64,000 nt of DNA from Candidatus Gastranaerophilales bacterium. GTDB lineage: Bacteria; Cyanobacteriota; Vampirovibrionia; Gastranaerophilales; Gastranaerophilaceae. Shown in pieces: positions 17,501-25,403 of this stretch (positions are counted from its first letter, which is position 1; each line of letters opens with the position of its first letter). The DNA lies in the NCBI GenBank assembly GCA_900768915.1, contig CAAGEQ010000034.1, forward strand, positions 1 through 64,000. The letters are read 5' to 3'. The notes under the pieces were generated by a model. The model had not been told where the DNA came from. It made no database searches and was given only the letters and a program-made list of their open reading frames with translations. The position numbers and the translations under genes were made by a program.

Positions 17501-17742
17501 TTTTTAAGGCTTACCCACAATACTTCAATAGTTTCGTTGTTTTTATCAGTATATTTGCCAAATCTGCCATAAGAAGTTATATACTCTCTAAAAGCCTCTG
17601 GCACATACGCATTACCACAAGTAAAAACTTTATTTTCATCAATGCCGTCTAAAAAATTAACGATAAAATTCCTATATTGTGTTTTATCAAATTTATTACA
17701 TAAAGTATTTGTAATAAGTGTTTTTGCCGAGTTTCTATCCAT
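14560..17742 (-). CDS. Eco57I-type N6-adenine DNA methylase (modification/specificity subunit)
   Basis: 1060 residues. The AdoMet site is DPAIGSGAFPVGML (about residue 506) and the catalytic motif is ANPPYVQIP (about 677). FYTPREIVHYMCQ before motif I is typical of the Eco57I/PglX-like N6 methylases. The region after 700 should be the target-recognition part, ending in a TaqI-like segment (LLDWFFRKTSTNNHVNGYEVESLP). About 400 N-terminal residues are helical and lack a recognisable nuclease motif, so cleavage is probably supplied by the PLD-helicase subunit. Its start overlaps that gene by 8 bases. Confidence 0.8.
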   Translation of the reverse strand: MDRNSAKTLITNTLCNKFDKTQYRNFIVNFLDGIDENKVFTCGNAYVPEAFREYITSYGRFGKYTDKNNETIEVLWVSLKKDTSLDRARTVQRNFVAWYLNGGRGGQLRKNALVAFYNEDRNDWRFSFVKLDTALIQDDKGKIKIVNNFTPAKRFSFLVGEFEPNHTAQSRLVSLLEKDYPTLDEIEEAFNVEKVSKEFFENYKELFLQLTEDLKNIRENEYSQRINAEFTLKSISDADFCKKLLGQLVFLYFIQKKGWLGVARDKKWGEGDKQFLRHTFERAINEGKNFFNDYLEPLFYNALANGERDDNWFGELDCKIPFLNGGLFERYHDYDWVNTDIVFDNTIFSNNKKTKNGDIGTGILDVFDRYNFTVKEDEPLEKEVAVDPEMLGKVFENLLEVQDRKSKGAFYTPREIVHYMCQESLINYLCTELGVNEDNNNISDSTNLTKQDIEDFIHHSDKISQLENIATDKENENSKYKHIFSDSIKNNAKAIDKALEDIKICDPAIGSGAFPVGMLNEIVRARIALVESGFLPEAKKRTTYEYKRQAIQNSIYGVDIESGAVEIAKLRLWLSLVVDEEDIENIKALPNLDYKIVCGNSLLGVERNLFNDRLFKQLEELKPQFFNETRKSEKRRLKKQIDATIKELTKDGTFDFVIYFSEVFHEKGGFDVVIANPPYVQIPKKIYSIQRFPFSEGKDKGKQNLYKLFIELAYNICKKKGYSTLIVQSSLMCDISAQYTRELLFTKTSIDRVIEFAKKAENKSDQVFESVLQGTCIVIYQKTDVINDEFNVSIGNDISTITNLSFEKESQSKLLNFYPNGYFIPLIRKSEFDIIDKIFNNSTKLKELVLKTKKGDLSSDNDKSLFKDVVSELKLIRGCNIQKYGVKEPYDNVDFSEKTKKAELENRNNKIIAFQNITGTTDKWRLHSCLFENKSNIIFLDTTIKILLKPEINEYCLLGILNSKLLDWFFRKTSTNNHVNGYEVESLPITKNYNNNELEEITKKMINLIAENSNNTEETQKNINLYQQEIDKIVYKLYNLTYEEVLTIDKNFELSEQDYK

Positions 17743-20700
17743 TATTTTCTCCTATCAAAAACTCTGACAGGATTATTTCGGTATGAACATTCTCGTCTTT
17801 TTTAACTTCCGTTTTGTTTGTTAAATAAGTTTCTGGAATATTATTTTTAATTATTTGGTAAACCTTAACACTATCGAGTTCTTTTTCTATCGCATCCTTT
17901 ATTGATTTACTAATTTCGTTTATGATTTTGCCCTCATCATACAGAGCCAAAATCTTTTTCATATAATCTTCTTGAATATCAGTTAATCTGCCCTCTTTTA
18001 TTGCAAAATCAATTCTTAATCTGACATACTTATGATTTGAACTTCCTCCTGTTTTCTTAACCTGAATATCGTCTTCTTCATTTGGTTTAAAAAATTCATC
18101 TTTATTCGCTTGTAGCAAGTGATAAAATTCATGAGGAACAGTTTGTTTTTCACAATTTTTATCGCACTCAAAATATTTAACTGCATCTTCAAAACCGAGA
18201 TTAACAGTAGTTTCTCCATCGCTTAAATAAAATCTTTCTAATGGTCCTTTTCTGAAAAATGTAATAACACTATTTTTATCAGCCTTAAATTTTCTTGCTG
18301 TTCTTGATTTTTTAGGAAGATATTTAACTTTATTGAAAAGTTCATTATCGTTGTCTCTTATATCTTCTAAAATTTTGATATATTTTAAGTCAGAATTTTC
18401 TTCGCTTTCGTCTTCATTGTAAGTGTCTTTGTTTGTAACCTTATCGTAGAAATTTTCACCAAAAAGTTTATGGTTAGTAGTTTCTTCTTCCTCTGTAAGA
18501 TATTTTGCATCTTCACCCAAAGTTTCGTGAAATGCTTGAATTTTAGCCTTAATATTATCTTCCAAATTTAATTCATTATCAGCCGTTGCACTTGGAAAAA
18601 TATTATAGATATGAATTTTGTCAAACTTACTACCAACACGATTTACACGACCTACACGTTGCAAGACCCTCGTAGGATTCCAAGGCAAATCGTAGTTTAT
18701 AATTATGTTTGAACGGTGTAAGTTTATACCTTCTGCCAAAACATCTGTTGTGATTAAAACCTTTATATCATCTGATGTTTCATAATATTTTGGGTCGTAG
18801 TTTTTATGAATTAAATCTTTTACTGTATTTGGTGATACAGATTTGTTATCATACTTACATTCACGACTTGAATAGAATAAAACGCTATTTCCAAAATCTT
18901 CATACAATGAATTATACAAGTCCAAACCTGTTTCCATTGATTCTGAAAAAATCAGAATTTTATTGTCTTTTAAATATTTATCAGTTTTTAGAGCTTGAAT
19001 AAATGCATCTTTTTTGAAATCTTTATCAATCTTTGACCAAGAGTCTTTCATCCATTTTAGAATTGATAAATCAAATTCTAACTTATCTATAAAGTCATTA
19101 TTAAATTGGTTTGCCTCATAGATTTTAGCCTTTGAATCGTTTTCTAATGCTTCAATTAGTTCATATTCATTTTCTGATTCCAAATAATCATAAACGTCTA
19201 CTTTTTTGCTAATATAAACAGTTCCAGAACTATACATTTTTATAAACTGTTCATAAGAATTTATAAATCTGCTAACGGTTTGCAAGAAGGCAAAACGGCT
19301 ACTTTCAAGTCGTTTTATAAGCATTGTTTTCATAAATCCAACCAAGTTACGTTCTTGAGTTTGTTCAAAATCACTTCTTTTAAATGTTGCTTTTAAATTA
19401 TTCCCAGGTTGATATCTTGCAAAAGTAAAATGTTTTAATTTTGAAATTGTTGTATCAAAAATCTCGTTTGTTTTTTCATCGTATTGATAAACAATTCTAT
19501 GAGGTGTATCAACTTCAGGGAAAAACAATCCTTGCTTCTTTATATCATTTGAAAAATATTCTTTTACATCTCGTCTTGTTCTTCTTACCAAAATATATTT
19601 CAAAACTTTATTTCTAACTTCTTTTGAAATATTTTTAACTTCTTCAATATATTCAGGAGTTGATTTATCCAACTTTTTAAGACGATTTCTTGCATTTACA
19701 AAAAATCCTTCAAGATTTTTCATTCCAGGAATTGTGCTATTTTTAGCAGGTTGGAATAAAGTTATTAGTGGATAAAAATCGTAAATAGAGTTATTTAGTG
19801 GCGTTGCAGTAATTAAAATAACTTTTTTGCCATAACAAATTTCGTGTAATAGTTGATATTGGCTTGTGTTTTCGTTTCTGAATCTATGGGCTTCATCAAC
19901 AAAAATATAATCAAAATCTTGATAACCCTTTTTCTTGATATGCTCTAACTTGCCTAAAGAAACTACTGTTGCACTTCTTACTCCAAAATCATTTATTGCA
20001 TCTTCCCAACTTTCAATAATCGGTGGTGGGCAAATAACAAGTTTCTTCCCTGGTAAATTTTGCATATACATTGCAGTTATATATGTTTTGCCCAAACCTA
20101 CCACGTCAGCAAGAAAACACCCATTGTATTTATCAACAATTTCTGATATTGTTCTAACTGCCTCTTGTTGATATTCAAGTTTCATAAAACCTTTTGGTGG
20201 TTTTATTTCAAGAGTTTCTTTCTTTTCTAATTTTTCTTTAAAGTACTCATACAAGAATTTTATGTATAATTCGTAAGGTTTTATTGTGTCGTTTAGCCAA
20301 GTTTTATCGTTTATGGTATCAATGTAAGTTTCAGTTAAATCAACTGACATCGCCCAAAGGTTATCAAATTTTTCTTGTGCATATTTGACGTCAATACTGT
20401 TTTTTAGTTCTACATTAAATTCATATTGCGAATTTAAACCATTTTCGGAAAAATTACTTGAACCTGTAATAACTCGACCATAATCTCGGTCATCTTTTCT
20501 GAACTTACTAATATAAACTTTTGCGTGTAAATCTCTGCTTGGAAATGCTCTTAATTCTAATTTTCCACTTATCAAAAATTCAACAAATTTTCTTATGCTA
20601 TATTCAACATCATAATTATCTTCTGAACTATATAGTTCTTTTTCTAATTCTTTAGAAAAAATATCTTTTGTGTTTGAGTGAGATTCTAAAATATCTAATT

Positions 20701-20935
20701 GTTTTGATTTTTGATACGCCTCAACAGTTTGTTTATCAGTACTAAGCCCAATCAAAATTCTTATTTTATCAATATTTTCGAACTCATTACATAAGGCTTT
20801 AAAACCACTAGTTCTAAAATACCCAACTAAAATATCAAATGTTTCCACATTTACAAGAGTTGATTTAAATCTATCCTCTAACTTTAATCCTGGCTCGTTT
20901 GTGAAAAACATTGTATCAGTTGCATTTACTACCAT
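17735..20935 (-). CDS. PLD nuclease-SNF2 helicase fusion (restriction subunit)
   Basis: 1066 residues. An N-terminal phospholipase D-like nuclease has H137 and K139 (DLHAKVYI) with GSSNFSENGL (158-167), a single HKD-like motif that implies dimerisation. An SNF2/RapA-like translocase follows: LADVVGLGKT (Walker A), VDEAHRFRN, ITATPLNN, and a C-terminal helicase half with GRVNRVGSKFDKI. The pair with the methylase resembles a fused version of CglI/NgoAVII-type systems, where a PLD nuclease and an ATPase are separate subunits. AAGGAG lies before the ATG at 20935. It is the first gene of a three-gene operon. Confidence 0.8.
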   Translation of the reverse strand: MVVNATDTMFFTNEPGLKLEDRFKSTLVNVETFDILVGYFRTSGFKALCNEFENIDKIRILIGLSTDKQTVEAYQKSKQLDILESHSNTKDIFSKELEKELYSSEDNYDVEYSIRKFVEFLISGKLELRAFPSRDLHAKVYISKFRKDDRDYGRVITGSSNFSENGLNSQYEFNVELKNSIDVKYAQEKFDNLWAMSVDLTETYIDTINDKTWLNDTIKPYELYIKFLYEYFKEKLEKKETLEIKPPKGFMKLEYQQEAVRTISEIVDKYNGCFLADVVGLGKTYITAMYMQNLPGKKLVICPPPIIESWEDAINDFGVRSATVVSLGKLEHIKKKGYQDFDYIFVDEAHRFRNENTSQYQLLHEICYGKKVILITATPLNNSIYDFYPLITLFQPAKNSTIPGMKNLEGFFVNARNRLKKLDKSTPEYIEEVKNISKEVRNKVLKYILVRRTRRDVKEYFSNDIKKQGLFFPEVDTPHRIVYQYDEKTNEIFDTTISKLKHFTFARYQPGNNLKATFKRSDFEQTQERNLVGFMKTMLIKRLESSRFAFLQTVSRFINSYEQFIKMYSSGTVYISKKVDVYDYLESENEYELIEALENDSKAKIYEANQFNNDFIDKLEFDLSILKWMKDSWSKIDKDFKKDAFIQALKTDKYLKDNKILIFSESMETGLDLYNSLYEDFGNSVLFYSSRECKYDNKSVSPNTVKDLIHKNYDPKYYETSDDIKVLITTDVLAEGINLHRSNIIINYDLPWNPTRVLQRVGRVNRVGSKFDKIHIYNIFPSATADNELNLEDNIKAKIQAFHETLGEDAKYLTEEEETTNHKLFGENFYDKVTNKDTYNEDESEENSDLKYIKILEDIRDNDNELFNKVKYLPKKSRTARKFKADKNSVITFFRKGPLERFYLSDGETTVNLGFEDAVKYFECDKNCEKQTVPHEFYHLLQANKDEFFKPNEEDDIQVKKTGGSSNHKYVRLRIDFAIKEGRLTDIQEDYMKKILALYDEGKIINEISKSIKDAIEKELDSVKVYQIIKNNIPETYLTNKTEVKKDENVHTEIILSEFLIGENNG

Positions 20936-21121
20936 TTAGAACTCCTTCTTGGACACAAAATTACATTGAGTATCCTTTCGGAGAAATATTGGTAACTAGC
21001 GACTTACAAAGGGGTAATTTTTCAAAAATTTGTAAAATTGTTAATATGTGTTTCCTTTAAAATTAGGTATTTTTGTGGTAACTTTAATGCAACGAAACAC
21101 AATGTAAGTGTAGTTCCTTTT

Positions 21122-21661
21122 TTATAAGAAAAATTTTTTGTAACTTTCGTTTATGGTTTCTTGTTCTAATCCGATATATCTTAAAGTTACGGCTGGAGAT
21201 GAGTGGTTGAATATTTTTTGTAATAAAACGATATCGTCAAATTGTTTGTAATGATGATAACCAAAAGTTTTGCGTAAAGAGTGAGTACCAATATGAACTT
21301 CAATTCCAACTTCTTTTGCAGCTTTTCTTAAGATTTTATATGCCTGAACTCTGCTTAATCTATTATCTTTTTGTGATAAAAACAATGGTTCGTCAATGTT
21401 TCGGTTCTGAATAAACTCTTTTATATCAGATTGGATTTTCTCATTGATTGGAAACTGCTTGTACTTGTTTGTTTTCCGCTCTCTAAGTTCGATAAAAGTT
21501 TTATCTTTAACATCTTTTATATCAAGGGCAAGAATATCTGAAACTCGTAAACCACTATTGATACCAAGATTGAATAACAATAAATTTCGTTTATTACTTG
21601 ATAAAACCTTTTTCATTTGTGCAATTTTTTCTTTGTCTTTAATCGGATAAACTATATTCAC
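21122..21661 (-). CDS. Catalytic-domain-only tyrosine recombinase
   Basis: From the GTG at 21661 (AAAGGAGG just upstream; a reading from 21742 gives an implausible Cys-rich start) the protein has 179 residues. The recombinase residues are in place: R in NSGLRVSDIL, K in RKTNKYKQFP, H-x-x-R in GTHSLRKTFG, H in FNHSSPAV and Y in LRYIGLE. The N-terminal core-binding domain is missing. Short integrases of this type act as stand-alone resolvases or invertases. It lies between the PLD-helicase operon and the divergent ABC-3C operon and may mobilise or invert one of them. Confidence 0.85.
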   Translation of the reverse strand: MNIVYPIKDKEKIAQMKKVLSSNKRNLLLFNLGINSGLRVSDILALDIKDVKDKTFIELRERKTNKYKQFPINEKIQSDIKEFIQNRNIDEPLFLSQKDNRLSRVQAYKILRKAAKEVGIEVHIGTHSLRKTFGYHHYKQFDDIVLLQKIFNHSSPAVTLRYIGLEQETINESYKKFFL

Positions 21662-21796
21662 GAAAACCTCCTTTGTAATACCAATAACGACATTACAACG
21701 AAAACACAGACACATCAGAAAAAAACAACATTCTTGACACAAAAAGATATAATTAAAATCCTTCCGAATTAAAAAAACGTAAAATGTACATTCAAG

Positions 21797-21824
21797 TTAA
21801 CATTTAACAATTTTGTATTATAAT
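21797..21824 (+). promoter_or_regulatory. Candidate promoter of the ABC-3C operon
   Basis: TTAACA (21797-21802) and TATAAT (21819-21824) with a 16-bp spacer. The start of transcription would be near 21831, just before the CGGAG ribosome site. Confidence 0.5.
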
Positions 21825-21846
21825 TGTCTTGCAACGGAGTATTGAA

Positions 21847-22923
21847 TTGAATTTTATTGATTTTGAAAAGCCAGAGATAAAAGAAATAACTAACTTACAA
21901 CTTCTTTCTGGAAAAGATGTGCCAGATATAAAAATTTTTTCATTAGTATCCGAAGATGATTTTGAATTAATGACCGAACAATGGCTTTTTTCAATGGGAG
22001 ATTGCTATAAATACATAAAAAGAATCGGTGGTGCCAGAGATCAAGGAAGAGATGTTTTTGCTTACAAGGATGAAAATATGACTATTCTTGATATATATCA
22101 ATGTAAGCATTATGATAAAAAACTAATGCCATCCAATATATATGTAGAAATCGGAAAATTATTATATTATACCTATAAACATGAATATGTTGTTCCTAAA
22201 AATTATTATATTGTTTCTCAAAAGGGATGTGGGACTGCTTTAACAAAATTGATAGAGCATCCTGAAAATTTTAAAAATGCGATACTACAAAAGTGGAATA
22301 GTAATTGTAAAAGTTCTATAACAAAAGAAAAAAATATAGAACTAAATGATGAATTTAAAACATTTATTGAAAATTTTGATTTCAGTATTATACATGAAAT
22401 TACACCATTAAAATTTTTAGAAGAATTTGAAAAAACAAAATATTACTCAAGTTGGTTTGGACTTCGTAAATTTAGGAGAAAAGCACCTCCAGAGCCATCC
22501 AATGAGATAAAAAATAATGAGTTAATATATATAAATAAATTATATAATGCCTATGGGAGTGTAAATAACTCACATATAACAAATTTTAAACAATTACCTA
22601 ATCGACATCAAGAACATTTTAATATACAAAGAAAATGTTTTTATTCTGCTGAAGGTTTAAAAGAATTTTCAAGAGATTATTTACCAACAGATGAAACATT
22701 TAACGATTTACAAAATCAAATTATGTATCCAGTAAAGTCACAAATATTATGCAACACGTACAAAGATGGTGTAGAATGTTTGAATTCAGCAATAACTATG
22801 GCAACAACATTGAAGATAGGAGATAACTCATTATCAGAATTTTTAAAAACAAATGATAGAATAGGTATTTTACATCAAGTTGCAAATGAAGATGAAAATG
22901 TAGAATGGACAGAATATGAATAA
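21847..22923 (+). CDS. ABC-3C effector: PD-(D/E)xK nuclease plus ABC-3C C-terminal domain
   Basis: About 358 residues from a TTG at 21847, preceded by ACGGAG (21834-21839); no ATG is available and the frame also opens at TTG 21829. Residues about 20-110 form an Mrr-like nuclease: ELMTEQWLF, GGARDQGRDVFAYKD, then DIYQCKHYDKKL, giving the D and Q-x-K core. The C-terminal half (from PNRHQEHFNIQRKCFYSAEGL, through PVKSQILCNTYKDGVECLNSAI) has the pattern of the C-terminal domain that links effectors to the middle component and ATPase in ABC-three-component systems. It overlaps the next gene by 8 bases. Confidence 0.7.
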   Translation: MNFIDFEKPEIKEITNLQLLSGKDVPDIKIFSLVSEDDFELMTEQWLFSMGDCYKYIKRIGGARDQGRDVFAYKDENMTILDIYQCKHYDKKLMPSNIYVEIGKLLYYTYKHEYVVPKNYYIVSQKGCGTALTKLIEHPENFKNAILQKWNSNCKSSITKEKNIELNDEFKTFIENFDFSIIHEITPLKFLEEFEKTKYYSSWFGLRKFRRKAPPEPSNEIKNNELIYINKLYNAYGSVNNSHITNFKQLPNRHQEHFNIQRKCFYSAEGLKEFSRDYLPTDETFNDLQNQIMYPVKSQILCNTYKDGVECLNSAITMATTLKIGDNSLSEFLKTNDRIGILHQVANEDENVEWTEYE

Positions 22924-23410
22924 CCAAGAACTTTTAAATAATGAAATTGAAGTAGCTTTAAGAATTCTTATTTTAACTAATACTATAAGTAATGCTATTG
23001 ATGAACAATTAATAATTTTTTATGATTATGCATTATTGCATTCTAATGATTTTGATAAAAAGCAAATTAGCATCTTGCCAAATTCTCCATTTAGAAAAGA
23101 GGAACTCTCTATAAAAGCAAAATTAATTAAAAAAGCCTTAAAAATATTAGCTCAAAAACAGTTGATAGATGTTATTTATAATGGAGAAGGAATTTATTAT
23201 TTAAATAATAAATTGACAAACTTATTCATAAGCAAATTAACATCAACTTATTCTAAAAAATTGATAAAGCAAGCAAAATGGGTAAAAAAACACTTTAAAA
23301 AATATGATGAACAAAATATAAAGAAATATTTTGAAAAAACCATGTCAAAATGGGATAGTGAATTTTCTACGTATGGTTTATTTAATGAGGGTTATAGTTA
23401 TGCAAAATAG
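22916..23410 (+). CDS. ABC-3C middle component
   Basis: 164 residues, helical, with a winged-helix-like stretch (KAKLIKKALKILAQKQLIDVIYNGEGIYYLNNKL, in shorter pieces KALKILAQKQLIDV and GEGIYYLNN). Size, position between effector and DUF3732 ATPase, and overlapping reading frames on both sides match the middle component of ABC-3C systems, which is thought to relay activation from the ATPase to the effector. The sequence alone would not identify it. Confidence 0.65.
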   Translation: MNNQELLNNEIEVALRILILTNTISNAIDEQLIIFYDYALLHSNDFDKKQISILPNSPFRKEELSIKAKLIKKALKILAQKQLIDVIYNGEGIYYLNNKLTNLFISKLTSTYSKKLIKQAKWVKKHFKKYDEQNIKKYFEKTMSKWDSEFSTYGLFNEGYSYAK

Positions 23411-25196
23411 ACTATTTATAAATGAATTACAAAGTGTTTCATCCGAAGGTGTTGCTAAATTAAAATTTAAAGAAGGGTTAAATATAATAACTGGAGCATC
23501 GAATACGGGAAAATCTTATGTGATAAATTGTATTGATTACTTATTTGGAGCTGAAAATCCACCAAAAGATATTAACGAAAGTAAAAATTATAGTTTTTTA
23601 TTACTTGAACTGGAATATAATTTAAAACCATTTACTATAAAACGATATTTACGTGGTGAAAATACTCAAGTTATCTATCTGTATGAATGTGCTATTAAAA
23701 ATATAGAAAAAAATGAATACAGAGAACTTGGAATAAATGCTAAAACAAAGGAATCAGTTTCAAGTTATATATTAAATTTGATGCAATATAGTGATAAAAA
23801 AATATTATCTAAAATTAGAACTAATAAAACTAAACTTTTAAGTTTACGTGAGATTCTAGACTTTATAATTGTAAACGAAACTAGTATAATAAGAGAAGTA
23901 TCTCCAATATTTTCAGATAATTATGAAGCAACGTATAAAAAATCTTTATTTAATTTTTTATTAACAAATAAAGATAACTCAAATTTACAAGAAATTGAAG
24001 ATCCTAAAATAACAAAAGCTAAACTATTTGCAAAAATAGAGGTATATAATAACCTTATCAAAGATGCATCCGAAAAAATAGAAGAATTAGCAGGCTTTAA
24101 AATAGAAGATTTAAATGAACAAATCAATTCCTTAGAAGGACAATATGAATATAGTACTGCCCTATTAAACAAAAAAACAAGGGAAAGATCTGAATATATT
24201 AAAGATGTAGAAAAGTTAAAAAATTTAATTGTTGAAAGTTCTCGACTGTTGAATAAATATACTTTATTGCAAGAATATTATACTAGCGATATTGAAAGAA
24301 TTGATTTTGTTGAAGAAGGCTCTTTCTATTTAAAACAATTAAAAGATTATCCTTGCCCTATTTGCAACAATAATATTGATAATCAAGATGAGAATTTTAG
24401 TAAAATATTAGTATCCTGTGAAAAAGAAAATGAAAAAATTAAAATTAAAATTGATGATTTAAATCAAATAATTCTAAGTGAAAAATTCAATATTGAAAAA
24501 TATAATAAAGAAATAAATGAATTAAATAATAAAATTTGGAATTTGACCATTGAAATAGATAATGAATTGGCACCACATTCAAAAGTATTAAAAAACAGAA
24601 TTGATAATATTTTGGCTTTACAAAAAAAAATTGAATTAAAAATAAAATTGAGGAATGATATTACAGTATACACTTCATACAGACAAAATTGTCAAATTGC
24701 CTTAGATACATATAAAGTAAATAATGACACTCCTAAAATTGATAATAAATATTATACAAATTTTGCAAATGCAATTAAAAAACTTTTAGATAATTGGAAA
24801 TATAAAGAAGACTGTAATGTAATTTTTGATAGTAATACTTATGACATAGAAATTGATGGAAAACCTAGGGGACACCTTGGCAAAGGCCATCGTGCGTTAA
24901 CACATGCTGCATTCTCTATTGCTATACAAAATTATATGTATGATAACGATTTTTCTTTTCCTGCTTTTGTTATTTTAGATTCTCCACTATTGTCATTAAA
25001 GGAGGCCGATTATGATACTGAACAAGTTTCAAATATTATTCAAAATGCATTTTGGAGAGATTTATCAAATACGAATAAAGATAGACAGATTATAATTTTT
25101 GACAATAAAGAGCCCAGTGAAGATGTAAAAACCGCAGCAAATTATATAAAGTTTACCGGTAATAAAAATAATGGTAGATGTGGCTTTTATGAATAA
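23400..25196 (+). CDS. ABC-3C ATPase (DUF3732, SMC/Rad50-like)
   Basis: 598 residues from the ATG at 23400 (GAGG at 23387-23390). Walker A is GASNTGKS (about residue 31) and the Walker B/D-loop is FVILDSPLLSLKE (about 523). Between them lies a coiled-coil arm with a CPIC motif near residue 318 (YPCPICNNN), like a Rad50 zinc-hook half. GHLGKGHRALTHAAFS takes the signature-motif position. This architecture is typical of DUF3732 ATPases of ABC-3C systems, which sense foreign DNA or its metabolism. The reading frame also opens upstream inside the previous gene, but without a site. Confidence 0.8.
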   Translation: MQNRLFINELQSVSSEGVAKLKFKEGLNIITGASNTGKSYVINCIDYLFGAENPPKDINESKNYSFLLLELEYNLKPFTIKRYLRGENTQVIYLYECAIKNIEKNEYRELGINAKTKESVSSYILNLMQYSDKKILSKIRTNKTKLLSLREILDFIIVNETSIIREVSPIFSDNYEATYKKSLFNFLLTNKDNSNLQEIEDPKITKAKLFAKIEVYNNLIKDASEKIEELAGFKIEDLNEQINSLEGQYEYSTALLNKKTRERSEYIKDVEKLKNLIVESSRLLNKYTLLQEYYTSDIERIDFVEEGSFYLKQLKDYPCPICNNNIDNQDENFSKILVSCEKENEKIKIKIDDLNQIILSEKFNIEKYNKEINELNNKIWNLTIEIDNELAPHSKVLKNRIDNILALQKKIELKIKLRNDITVYTSYRQNCQIALDTYKVNNDTPKIDNKYYTNFANAIKKLLDNWKYKEDCNVIFDSNTYDIEIDGKPRGHLGKGHRALTHAAFSIAIQNYMYDNDFSFPAFVILDSPLLSLKEADYDTEQVSNIIQNAFWRDLSNTNKDRQIIIFDNKEPSEDVKTAANYIKFTGNKNNGRCGFYE

Positions 25197-25258
25197 TTTT
25201 AATCAATATTAACATATCTTCATCTCATAGTTAATTATATCTTGTTCTATTTGTCAAA

Positions 25259-25399
25259 TTACAATTGCGTTAAATCTCCACCACAAAGAAACACATCAAC
25301 ATAACTTTTATTAAAACCTTTAAATATATATTTATAAATATTCTCTAATATATTTTTTTCTTTACCTGTAATTTCTTGATTATATTTAGCATTATACAT
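25259..25399 (-). pseudogene. Truncated small ORF behind hsdR (DVFLCGG motif)
   Basis: A 46-residue ORF that starts five bases after the hsdR stop on the same strand and ends at TAA 25259. It reads MYNAKYNQEITGKEKN, a helix, then FNKSYVDVFLCGGDLTQL. A short N-terminal helix followed by a hydrophobic strand ending in LCGG looks like the beginning of a Rossmann/TIR-like domain, so this is probably the surviving 5' end of a fifth type I operon gene. It may also be a genuine tiny protein. Confidence 0.45.
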
Positions 25400-25403
25400 A
25401 TTT

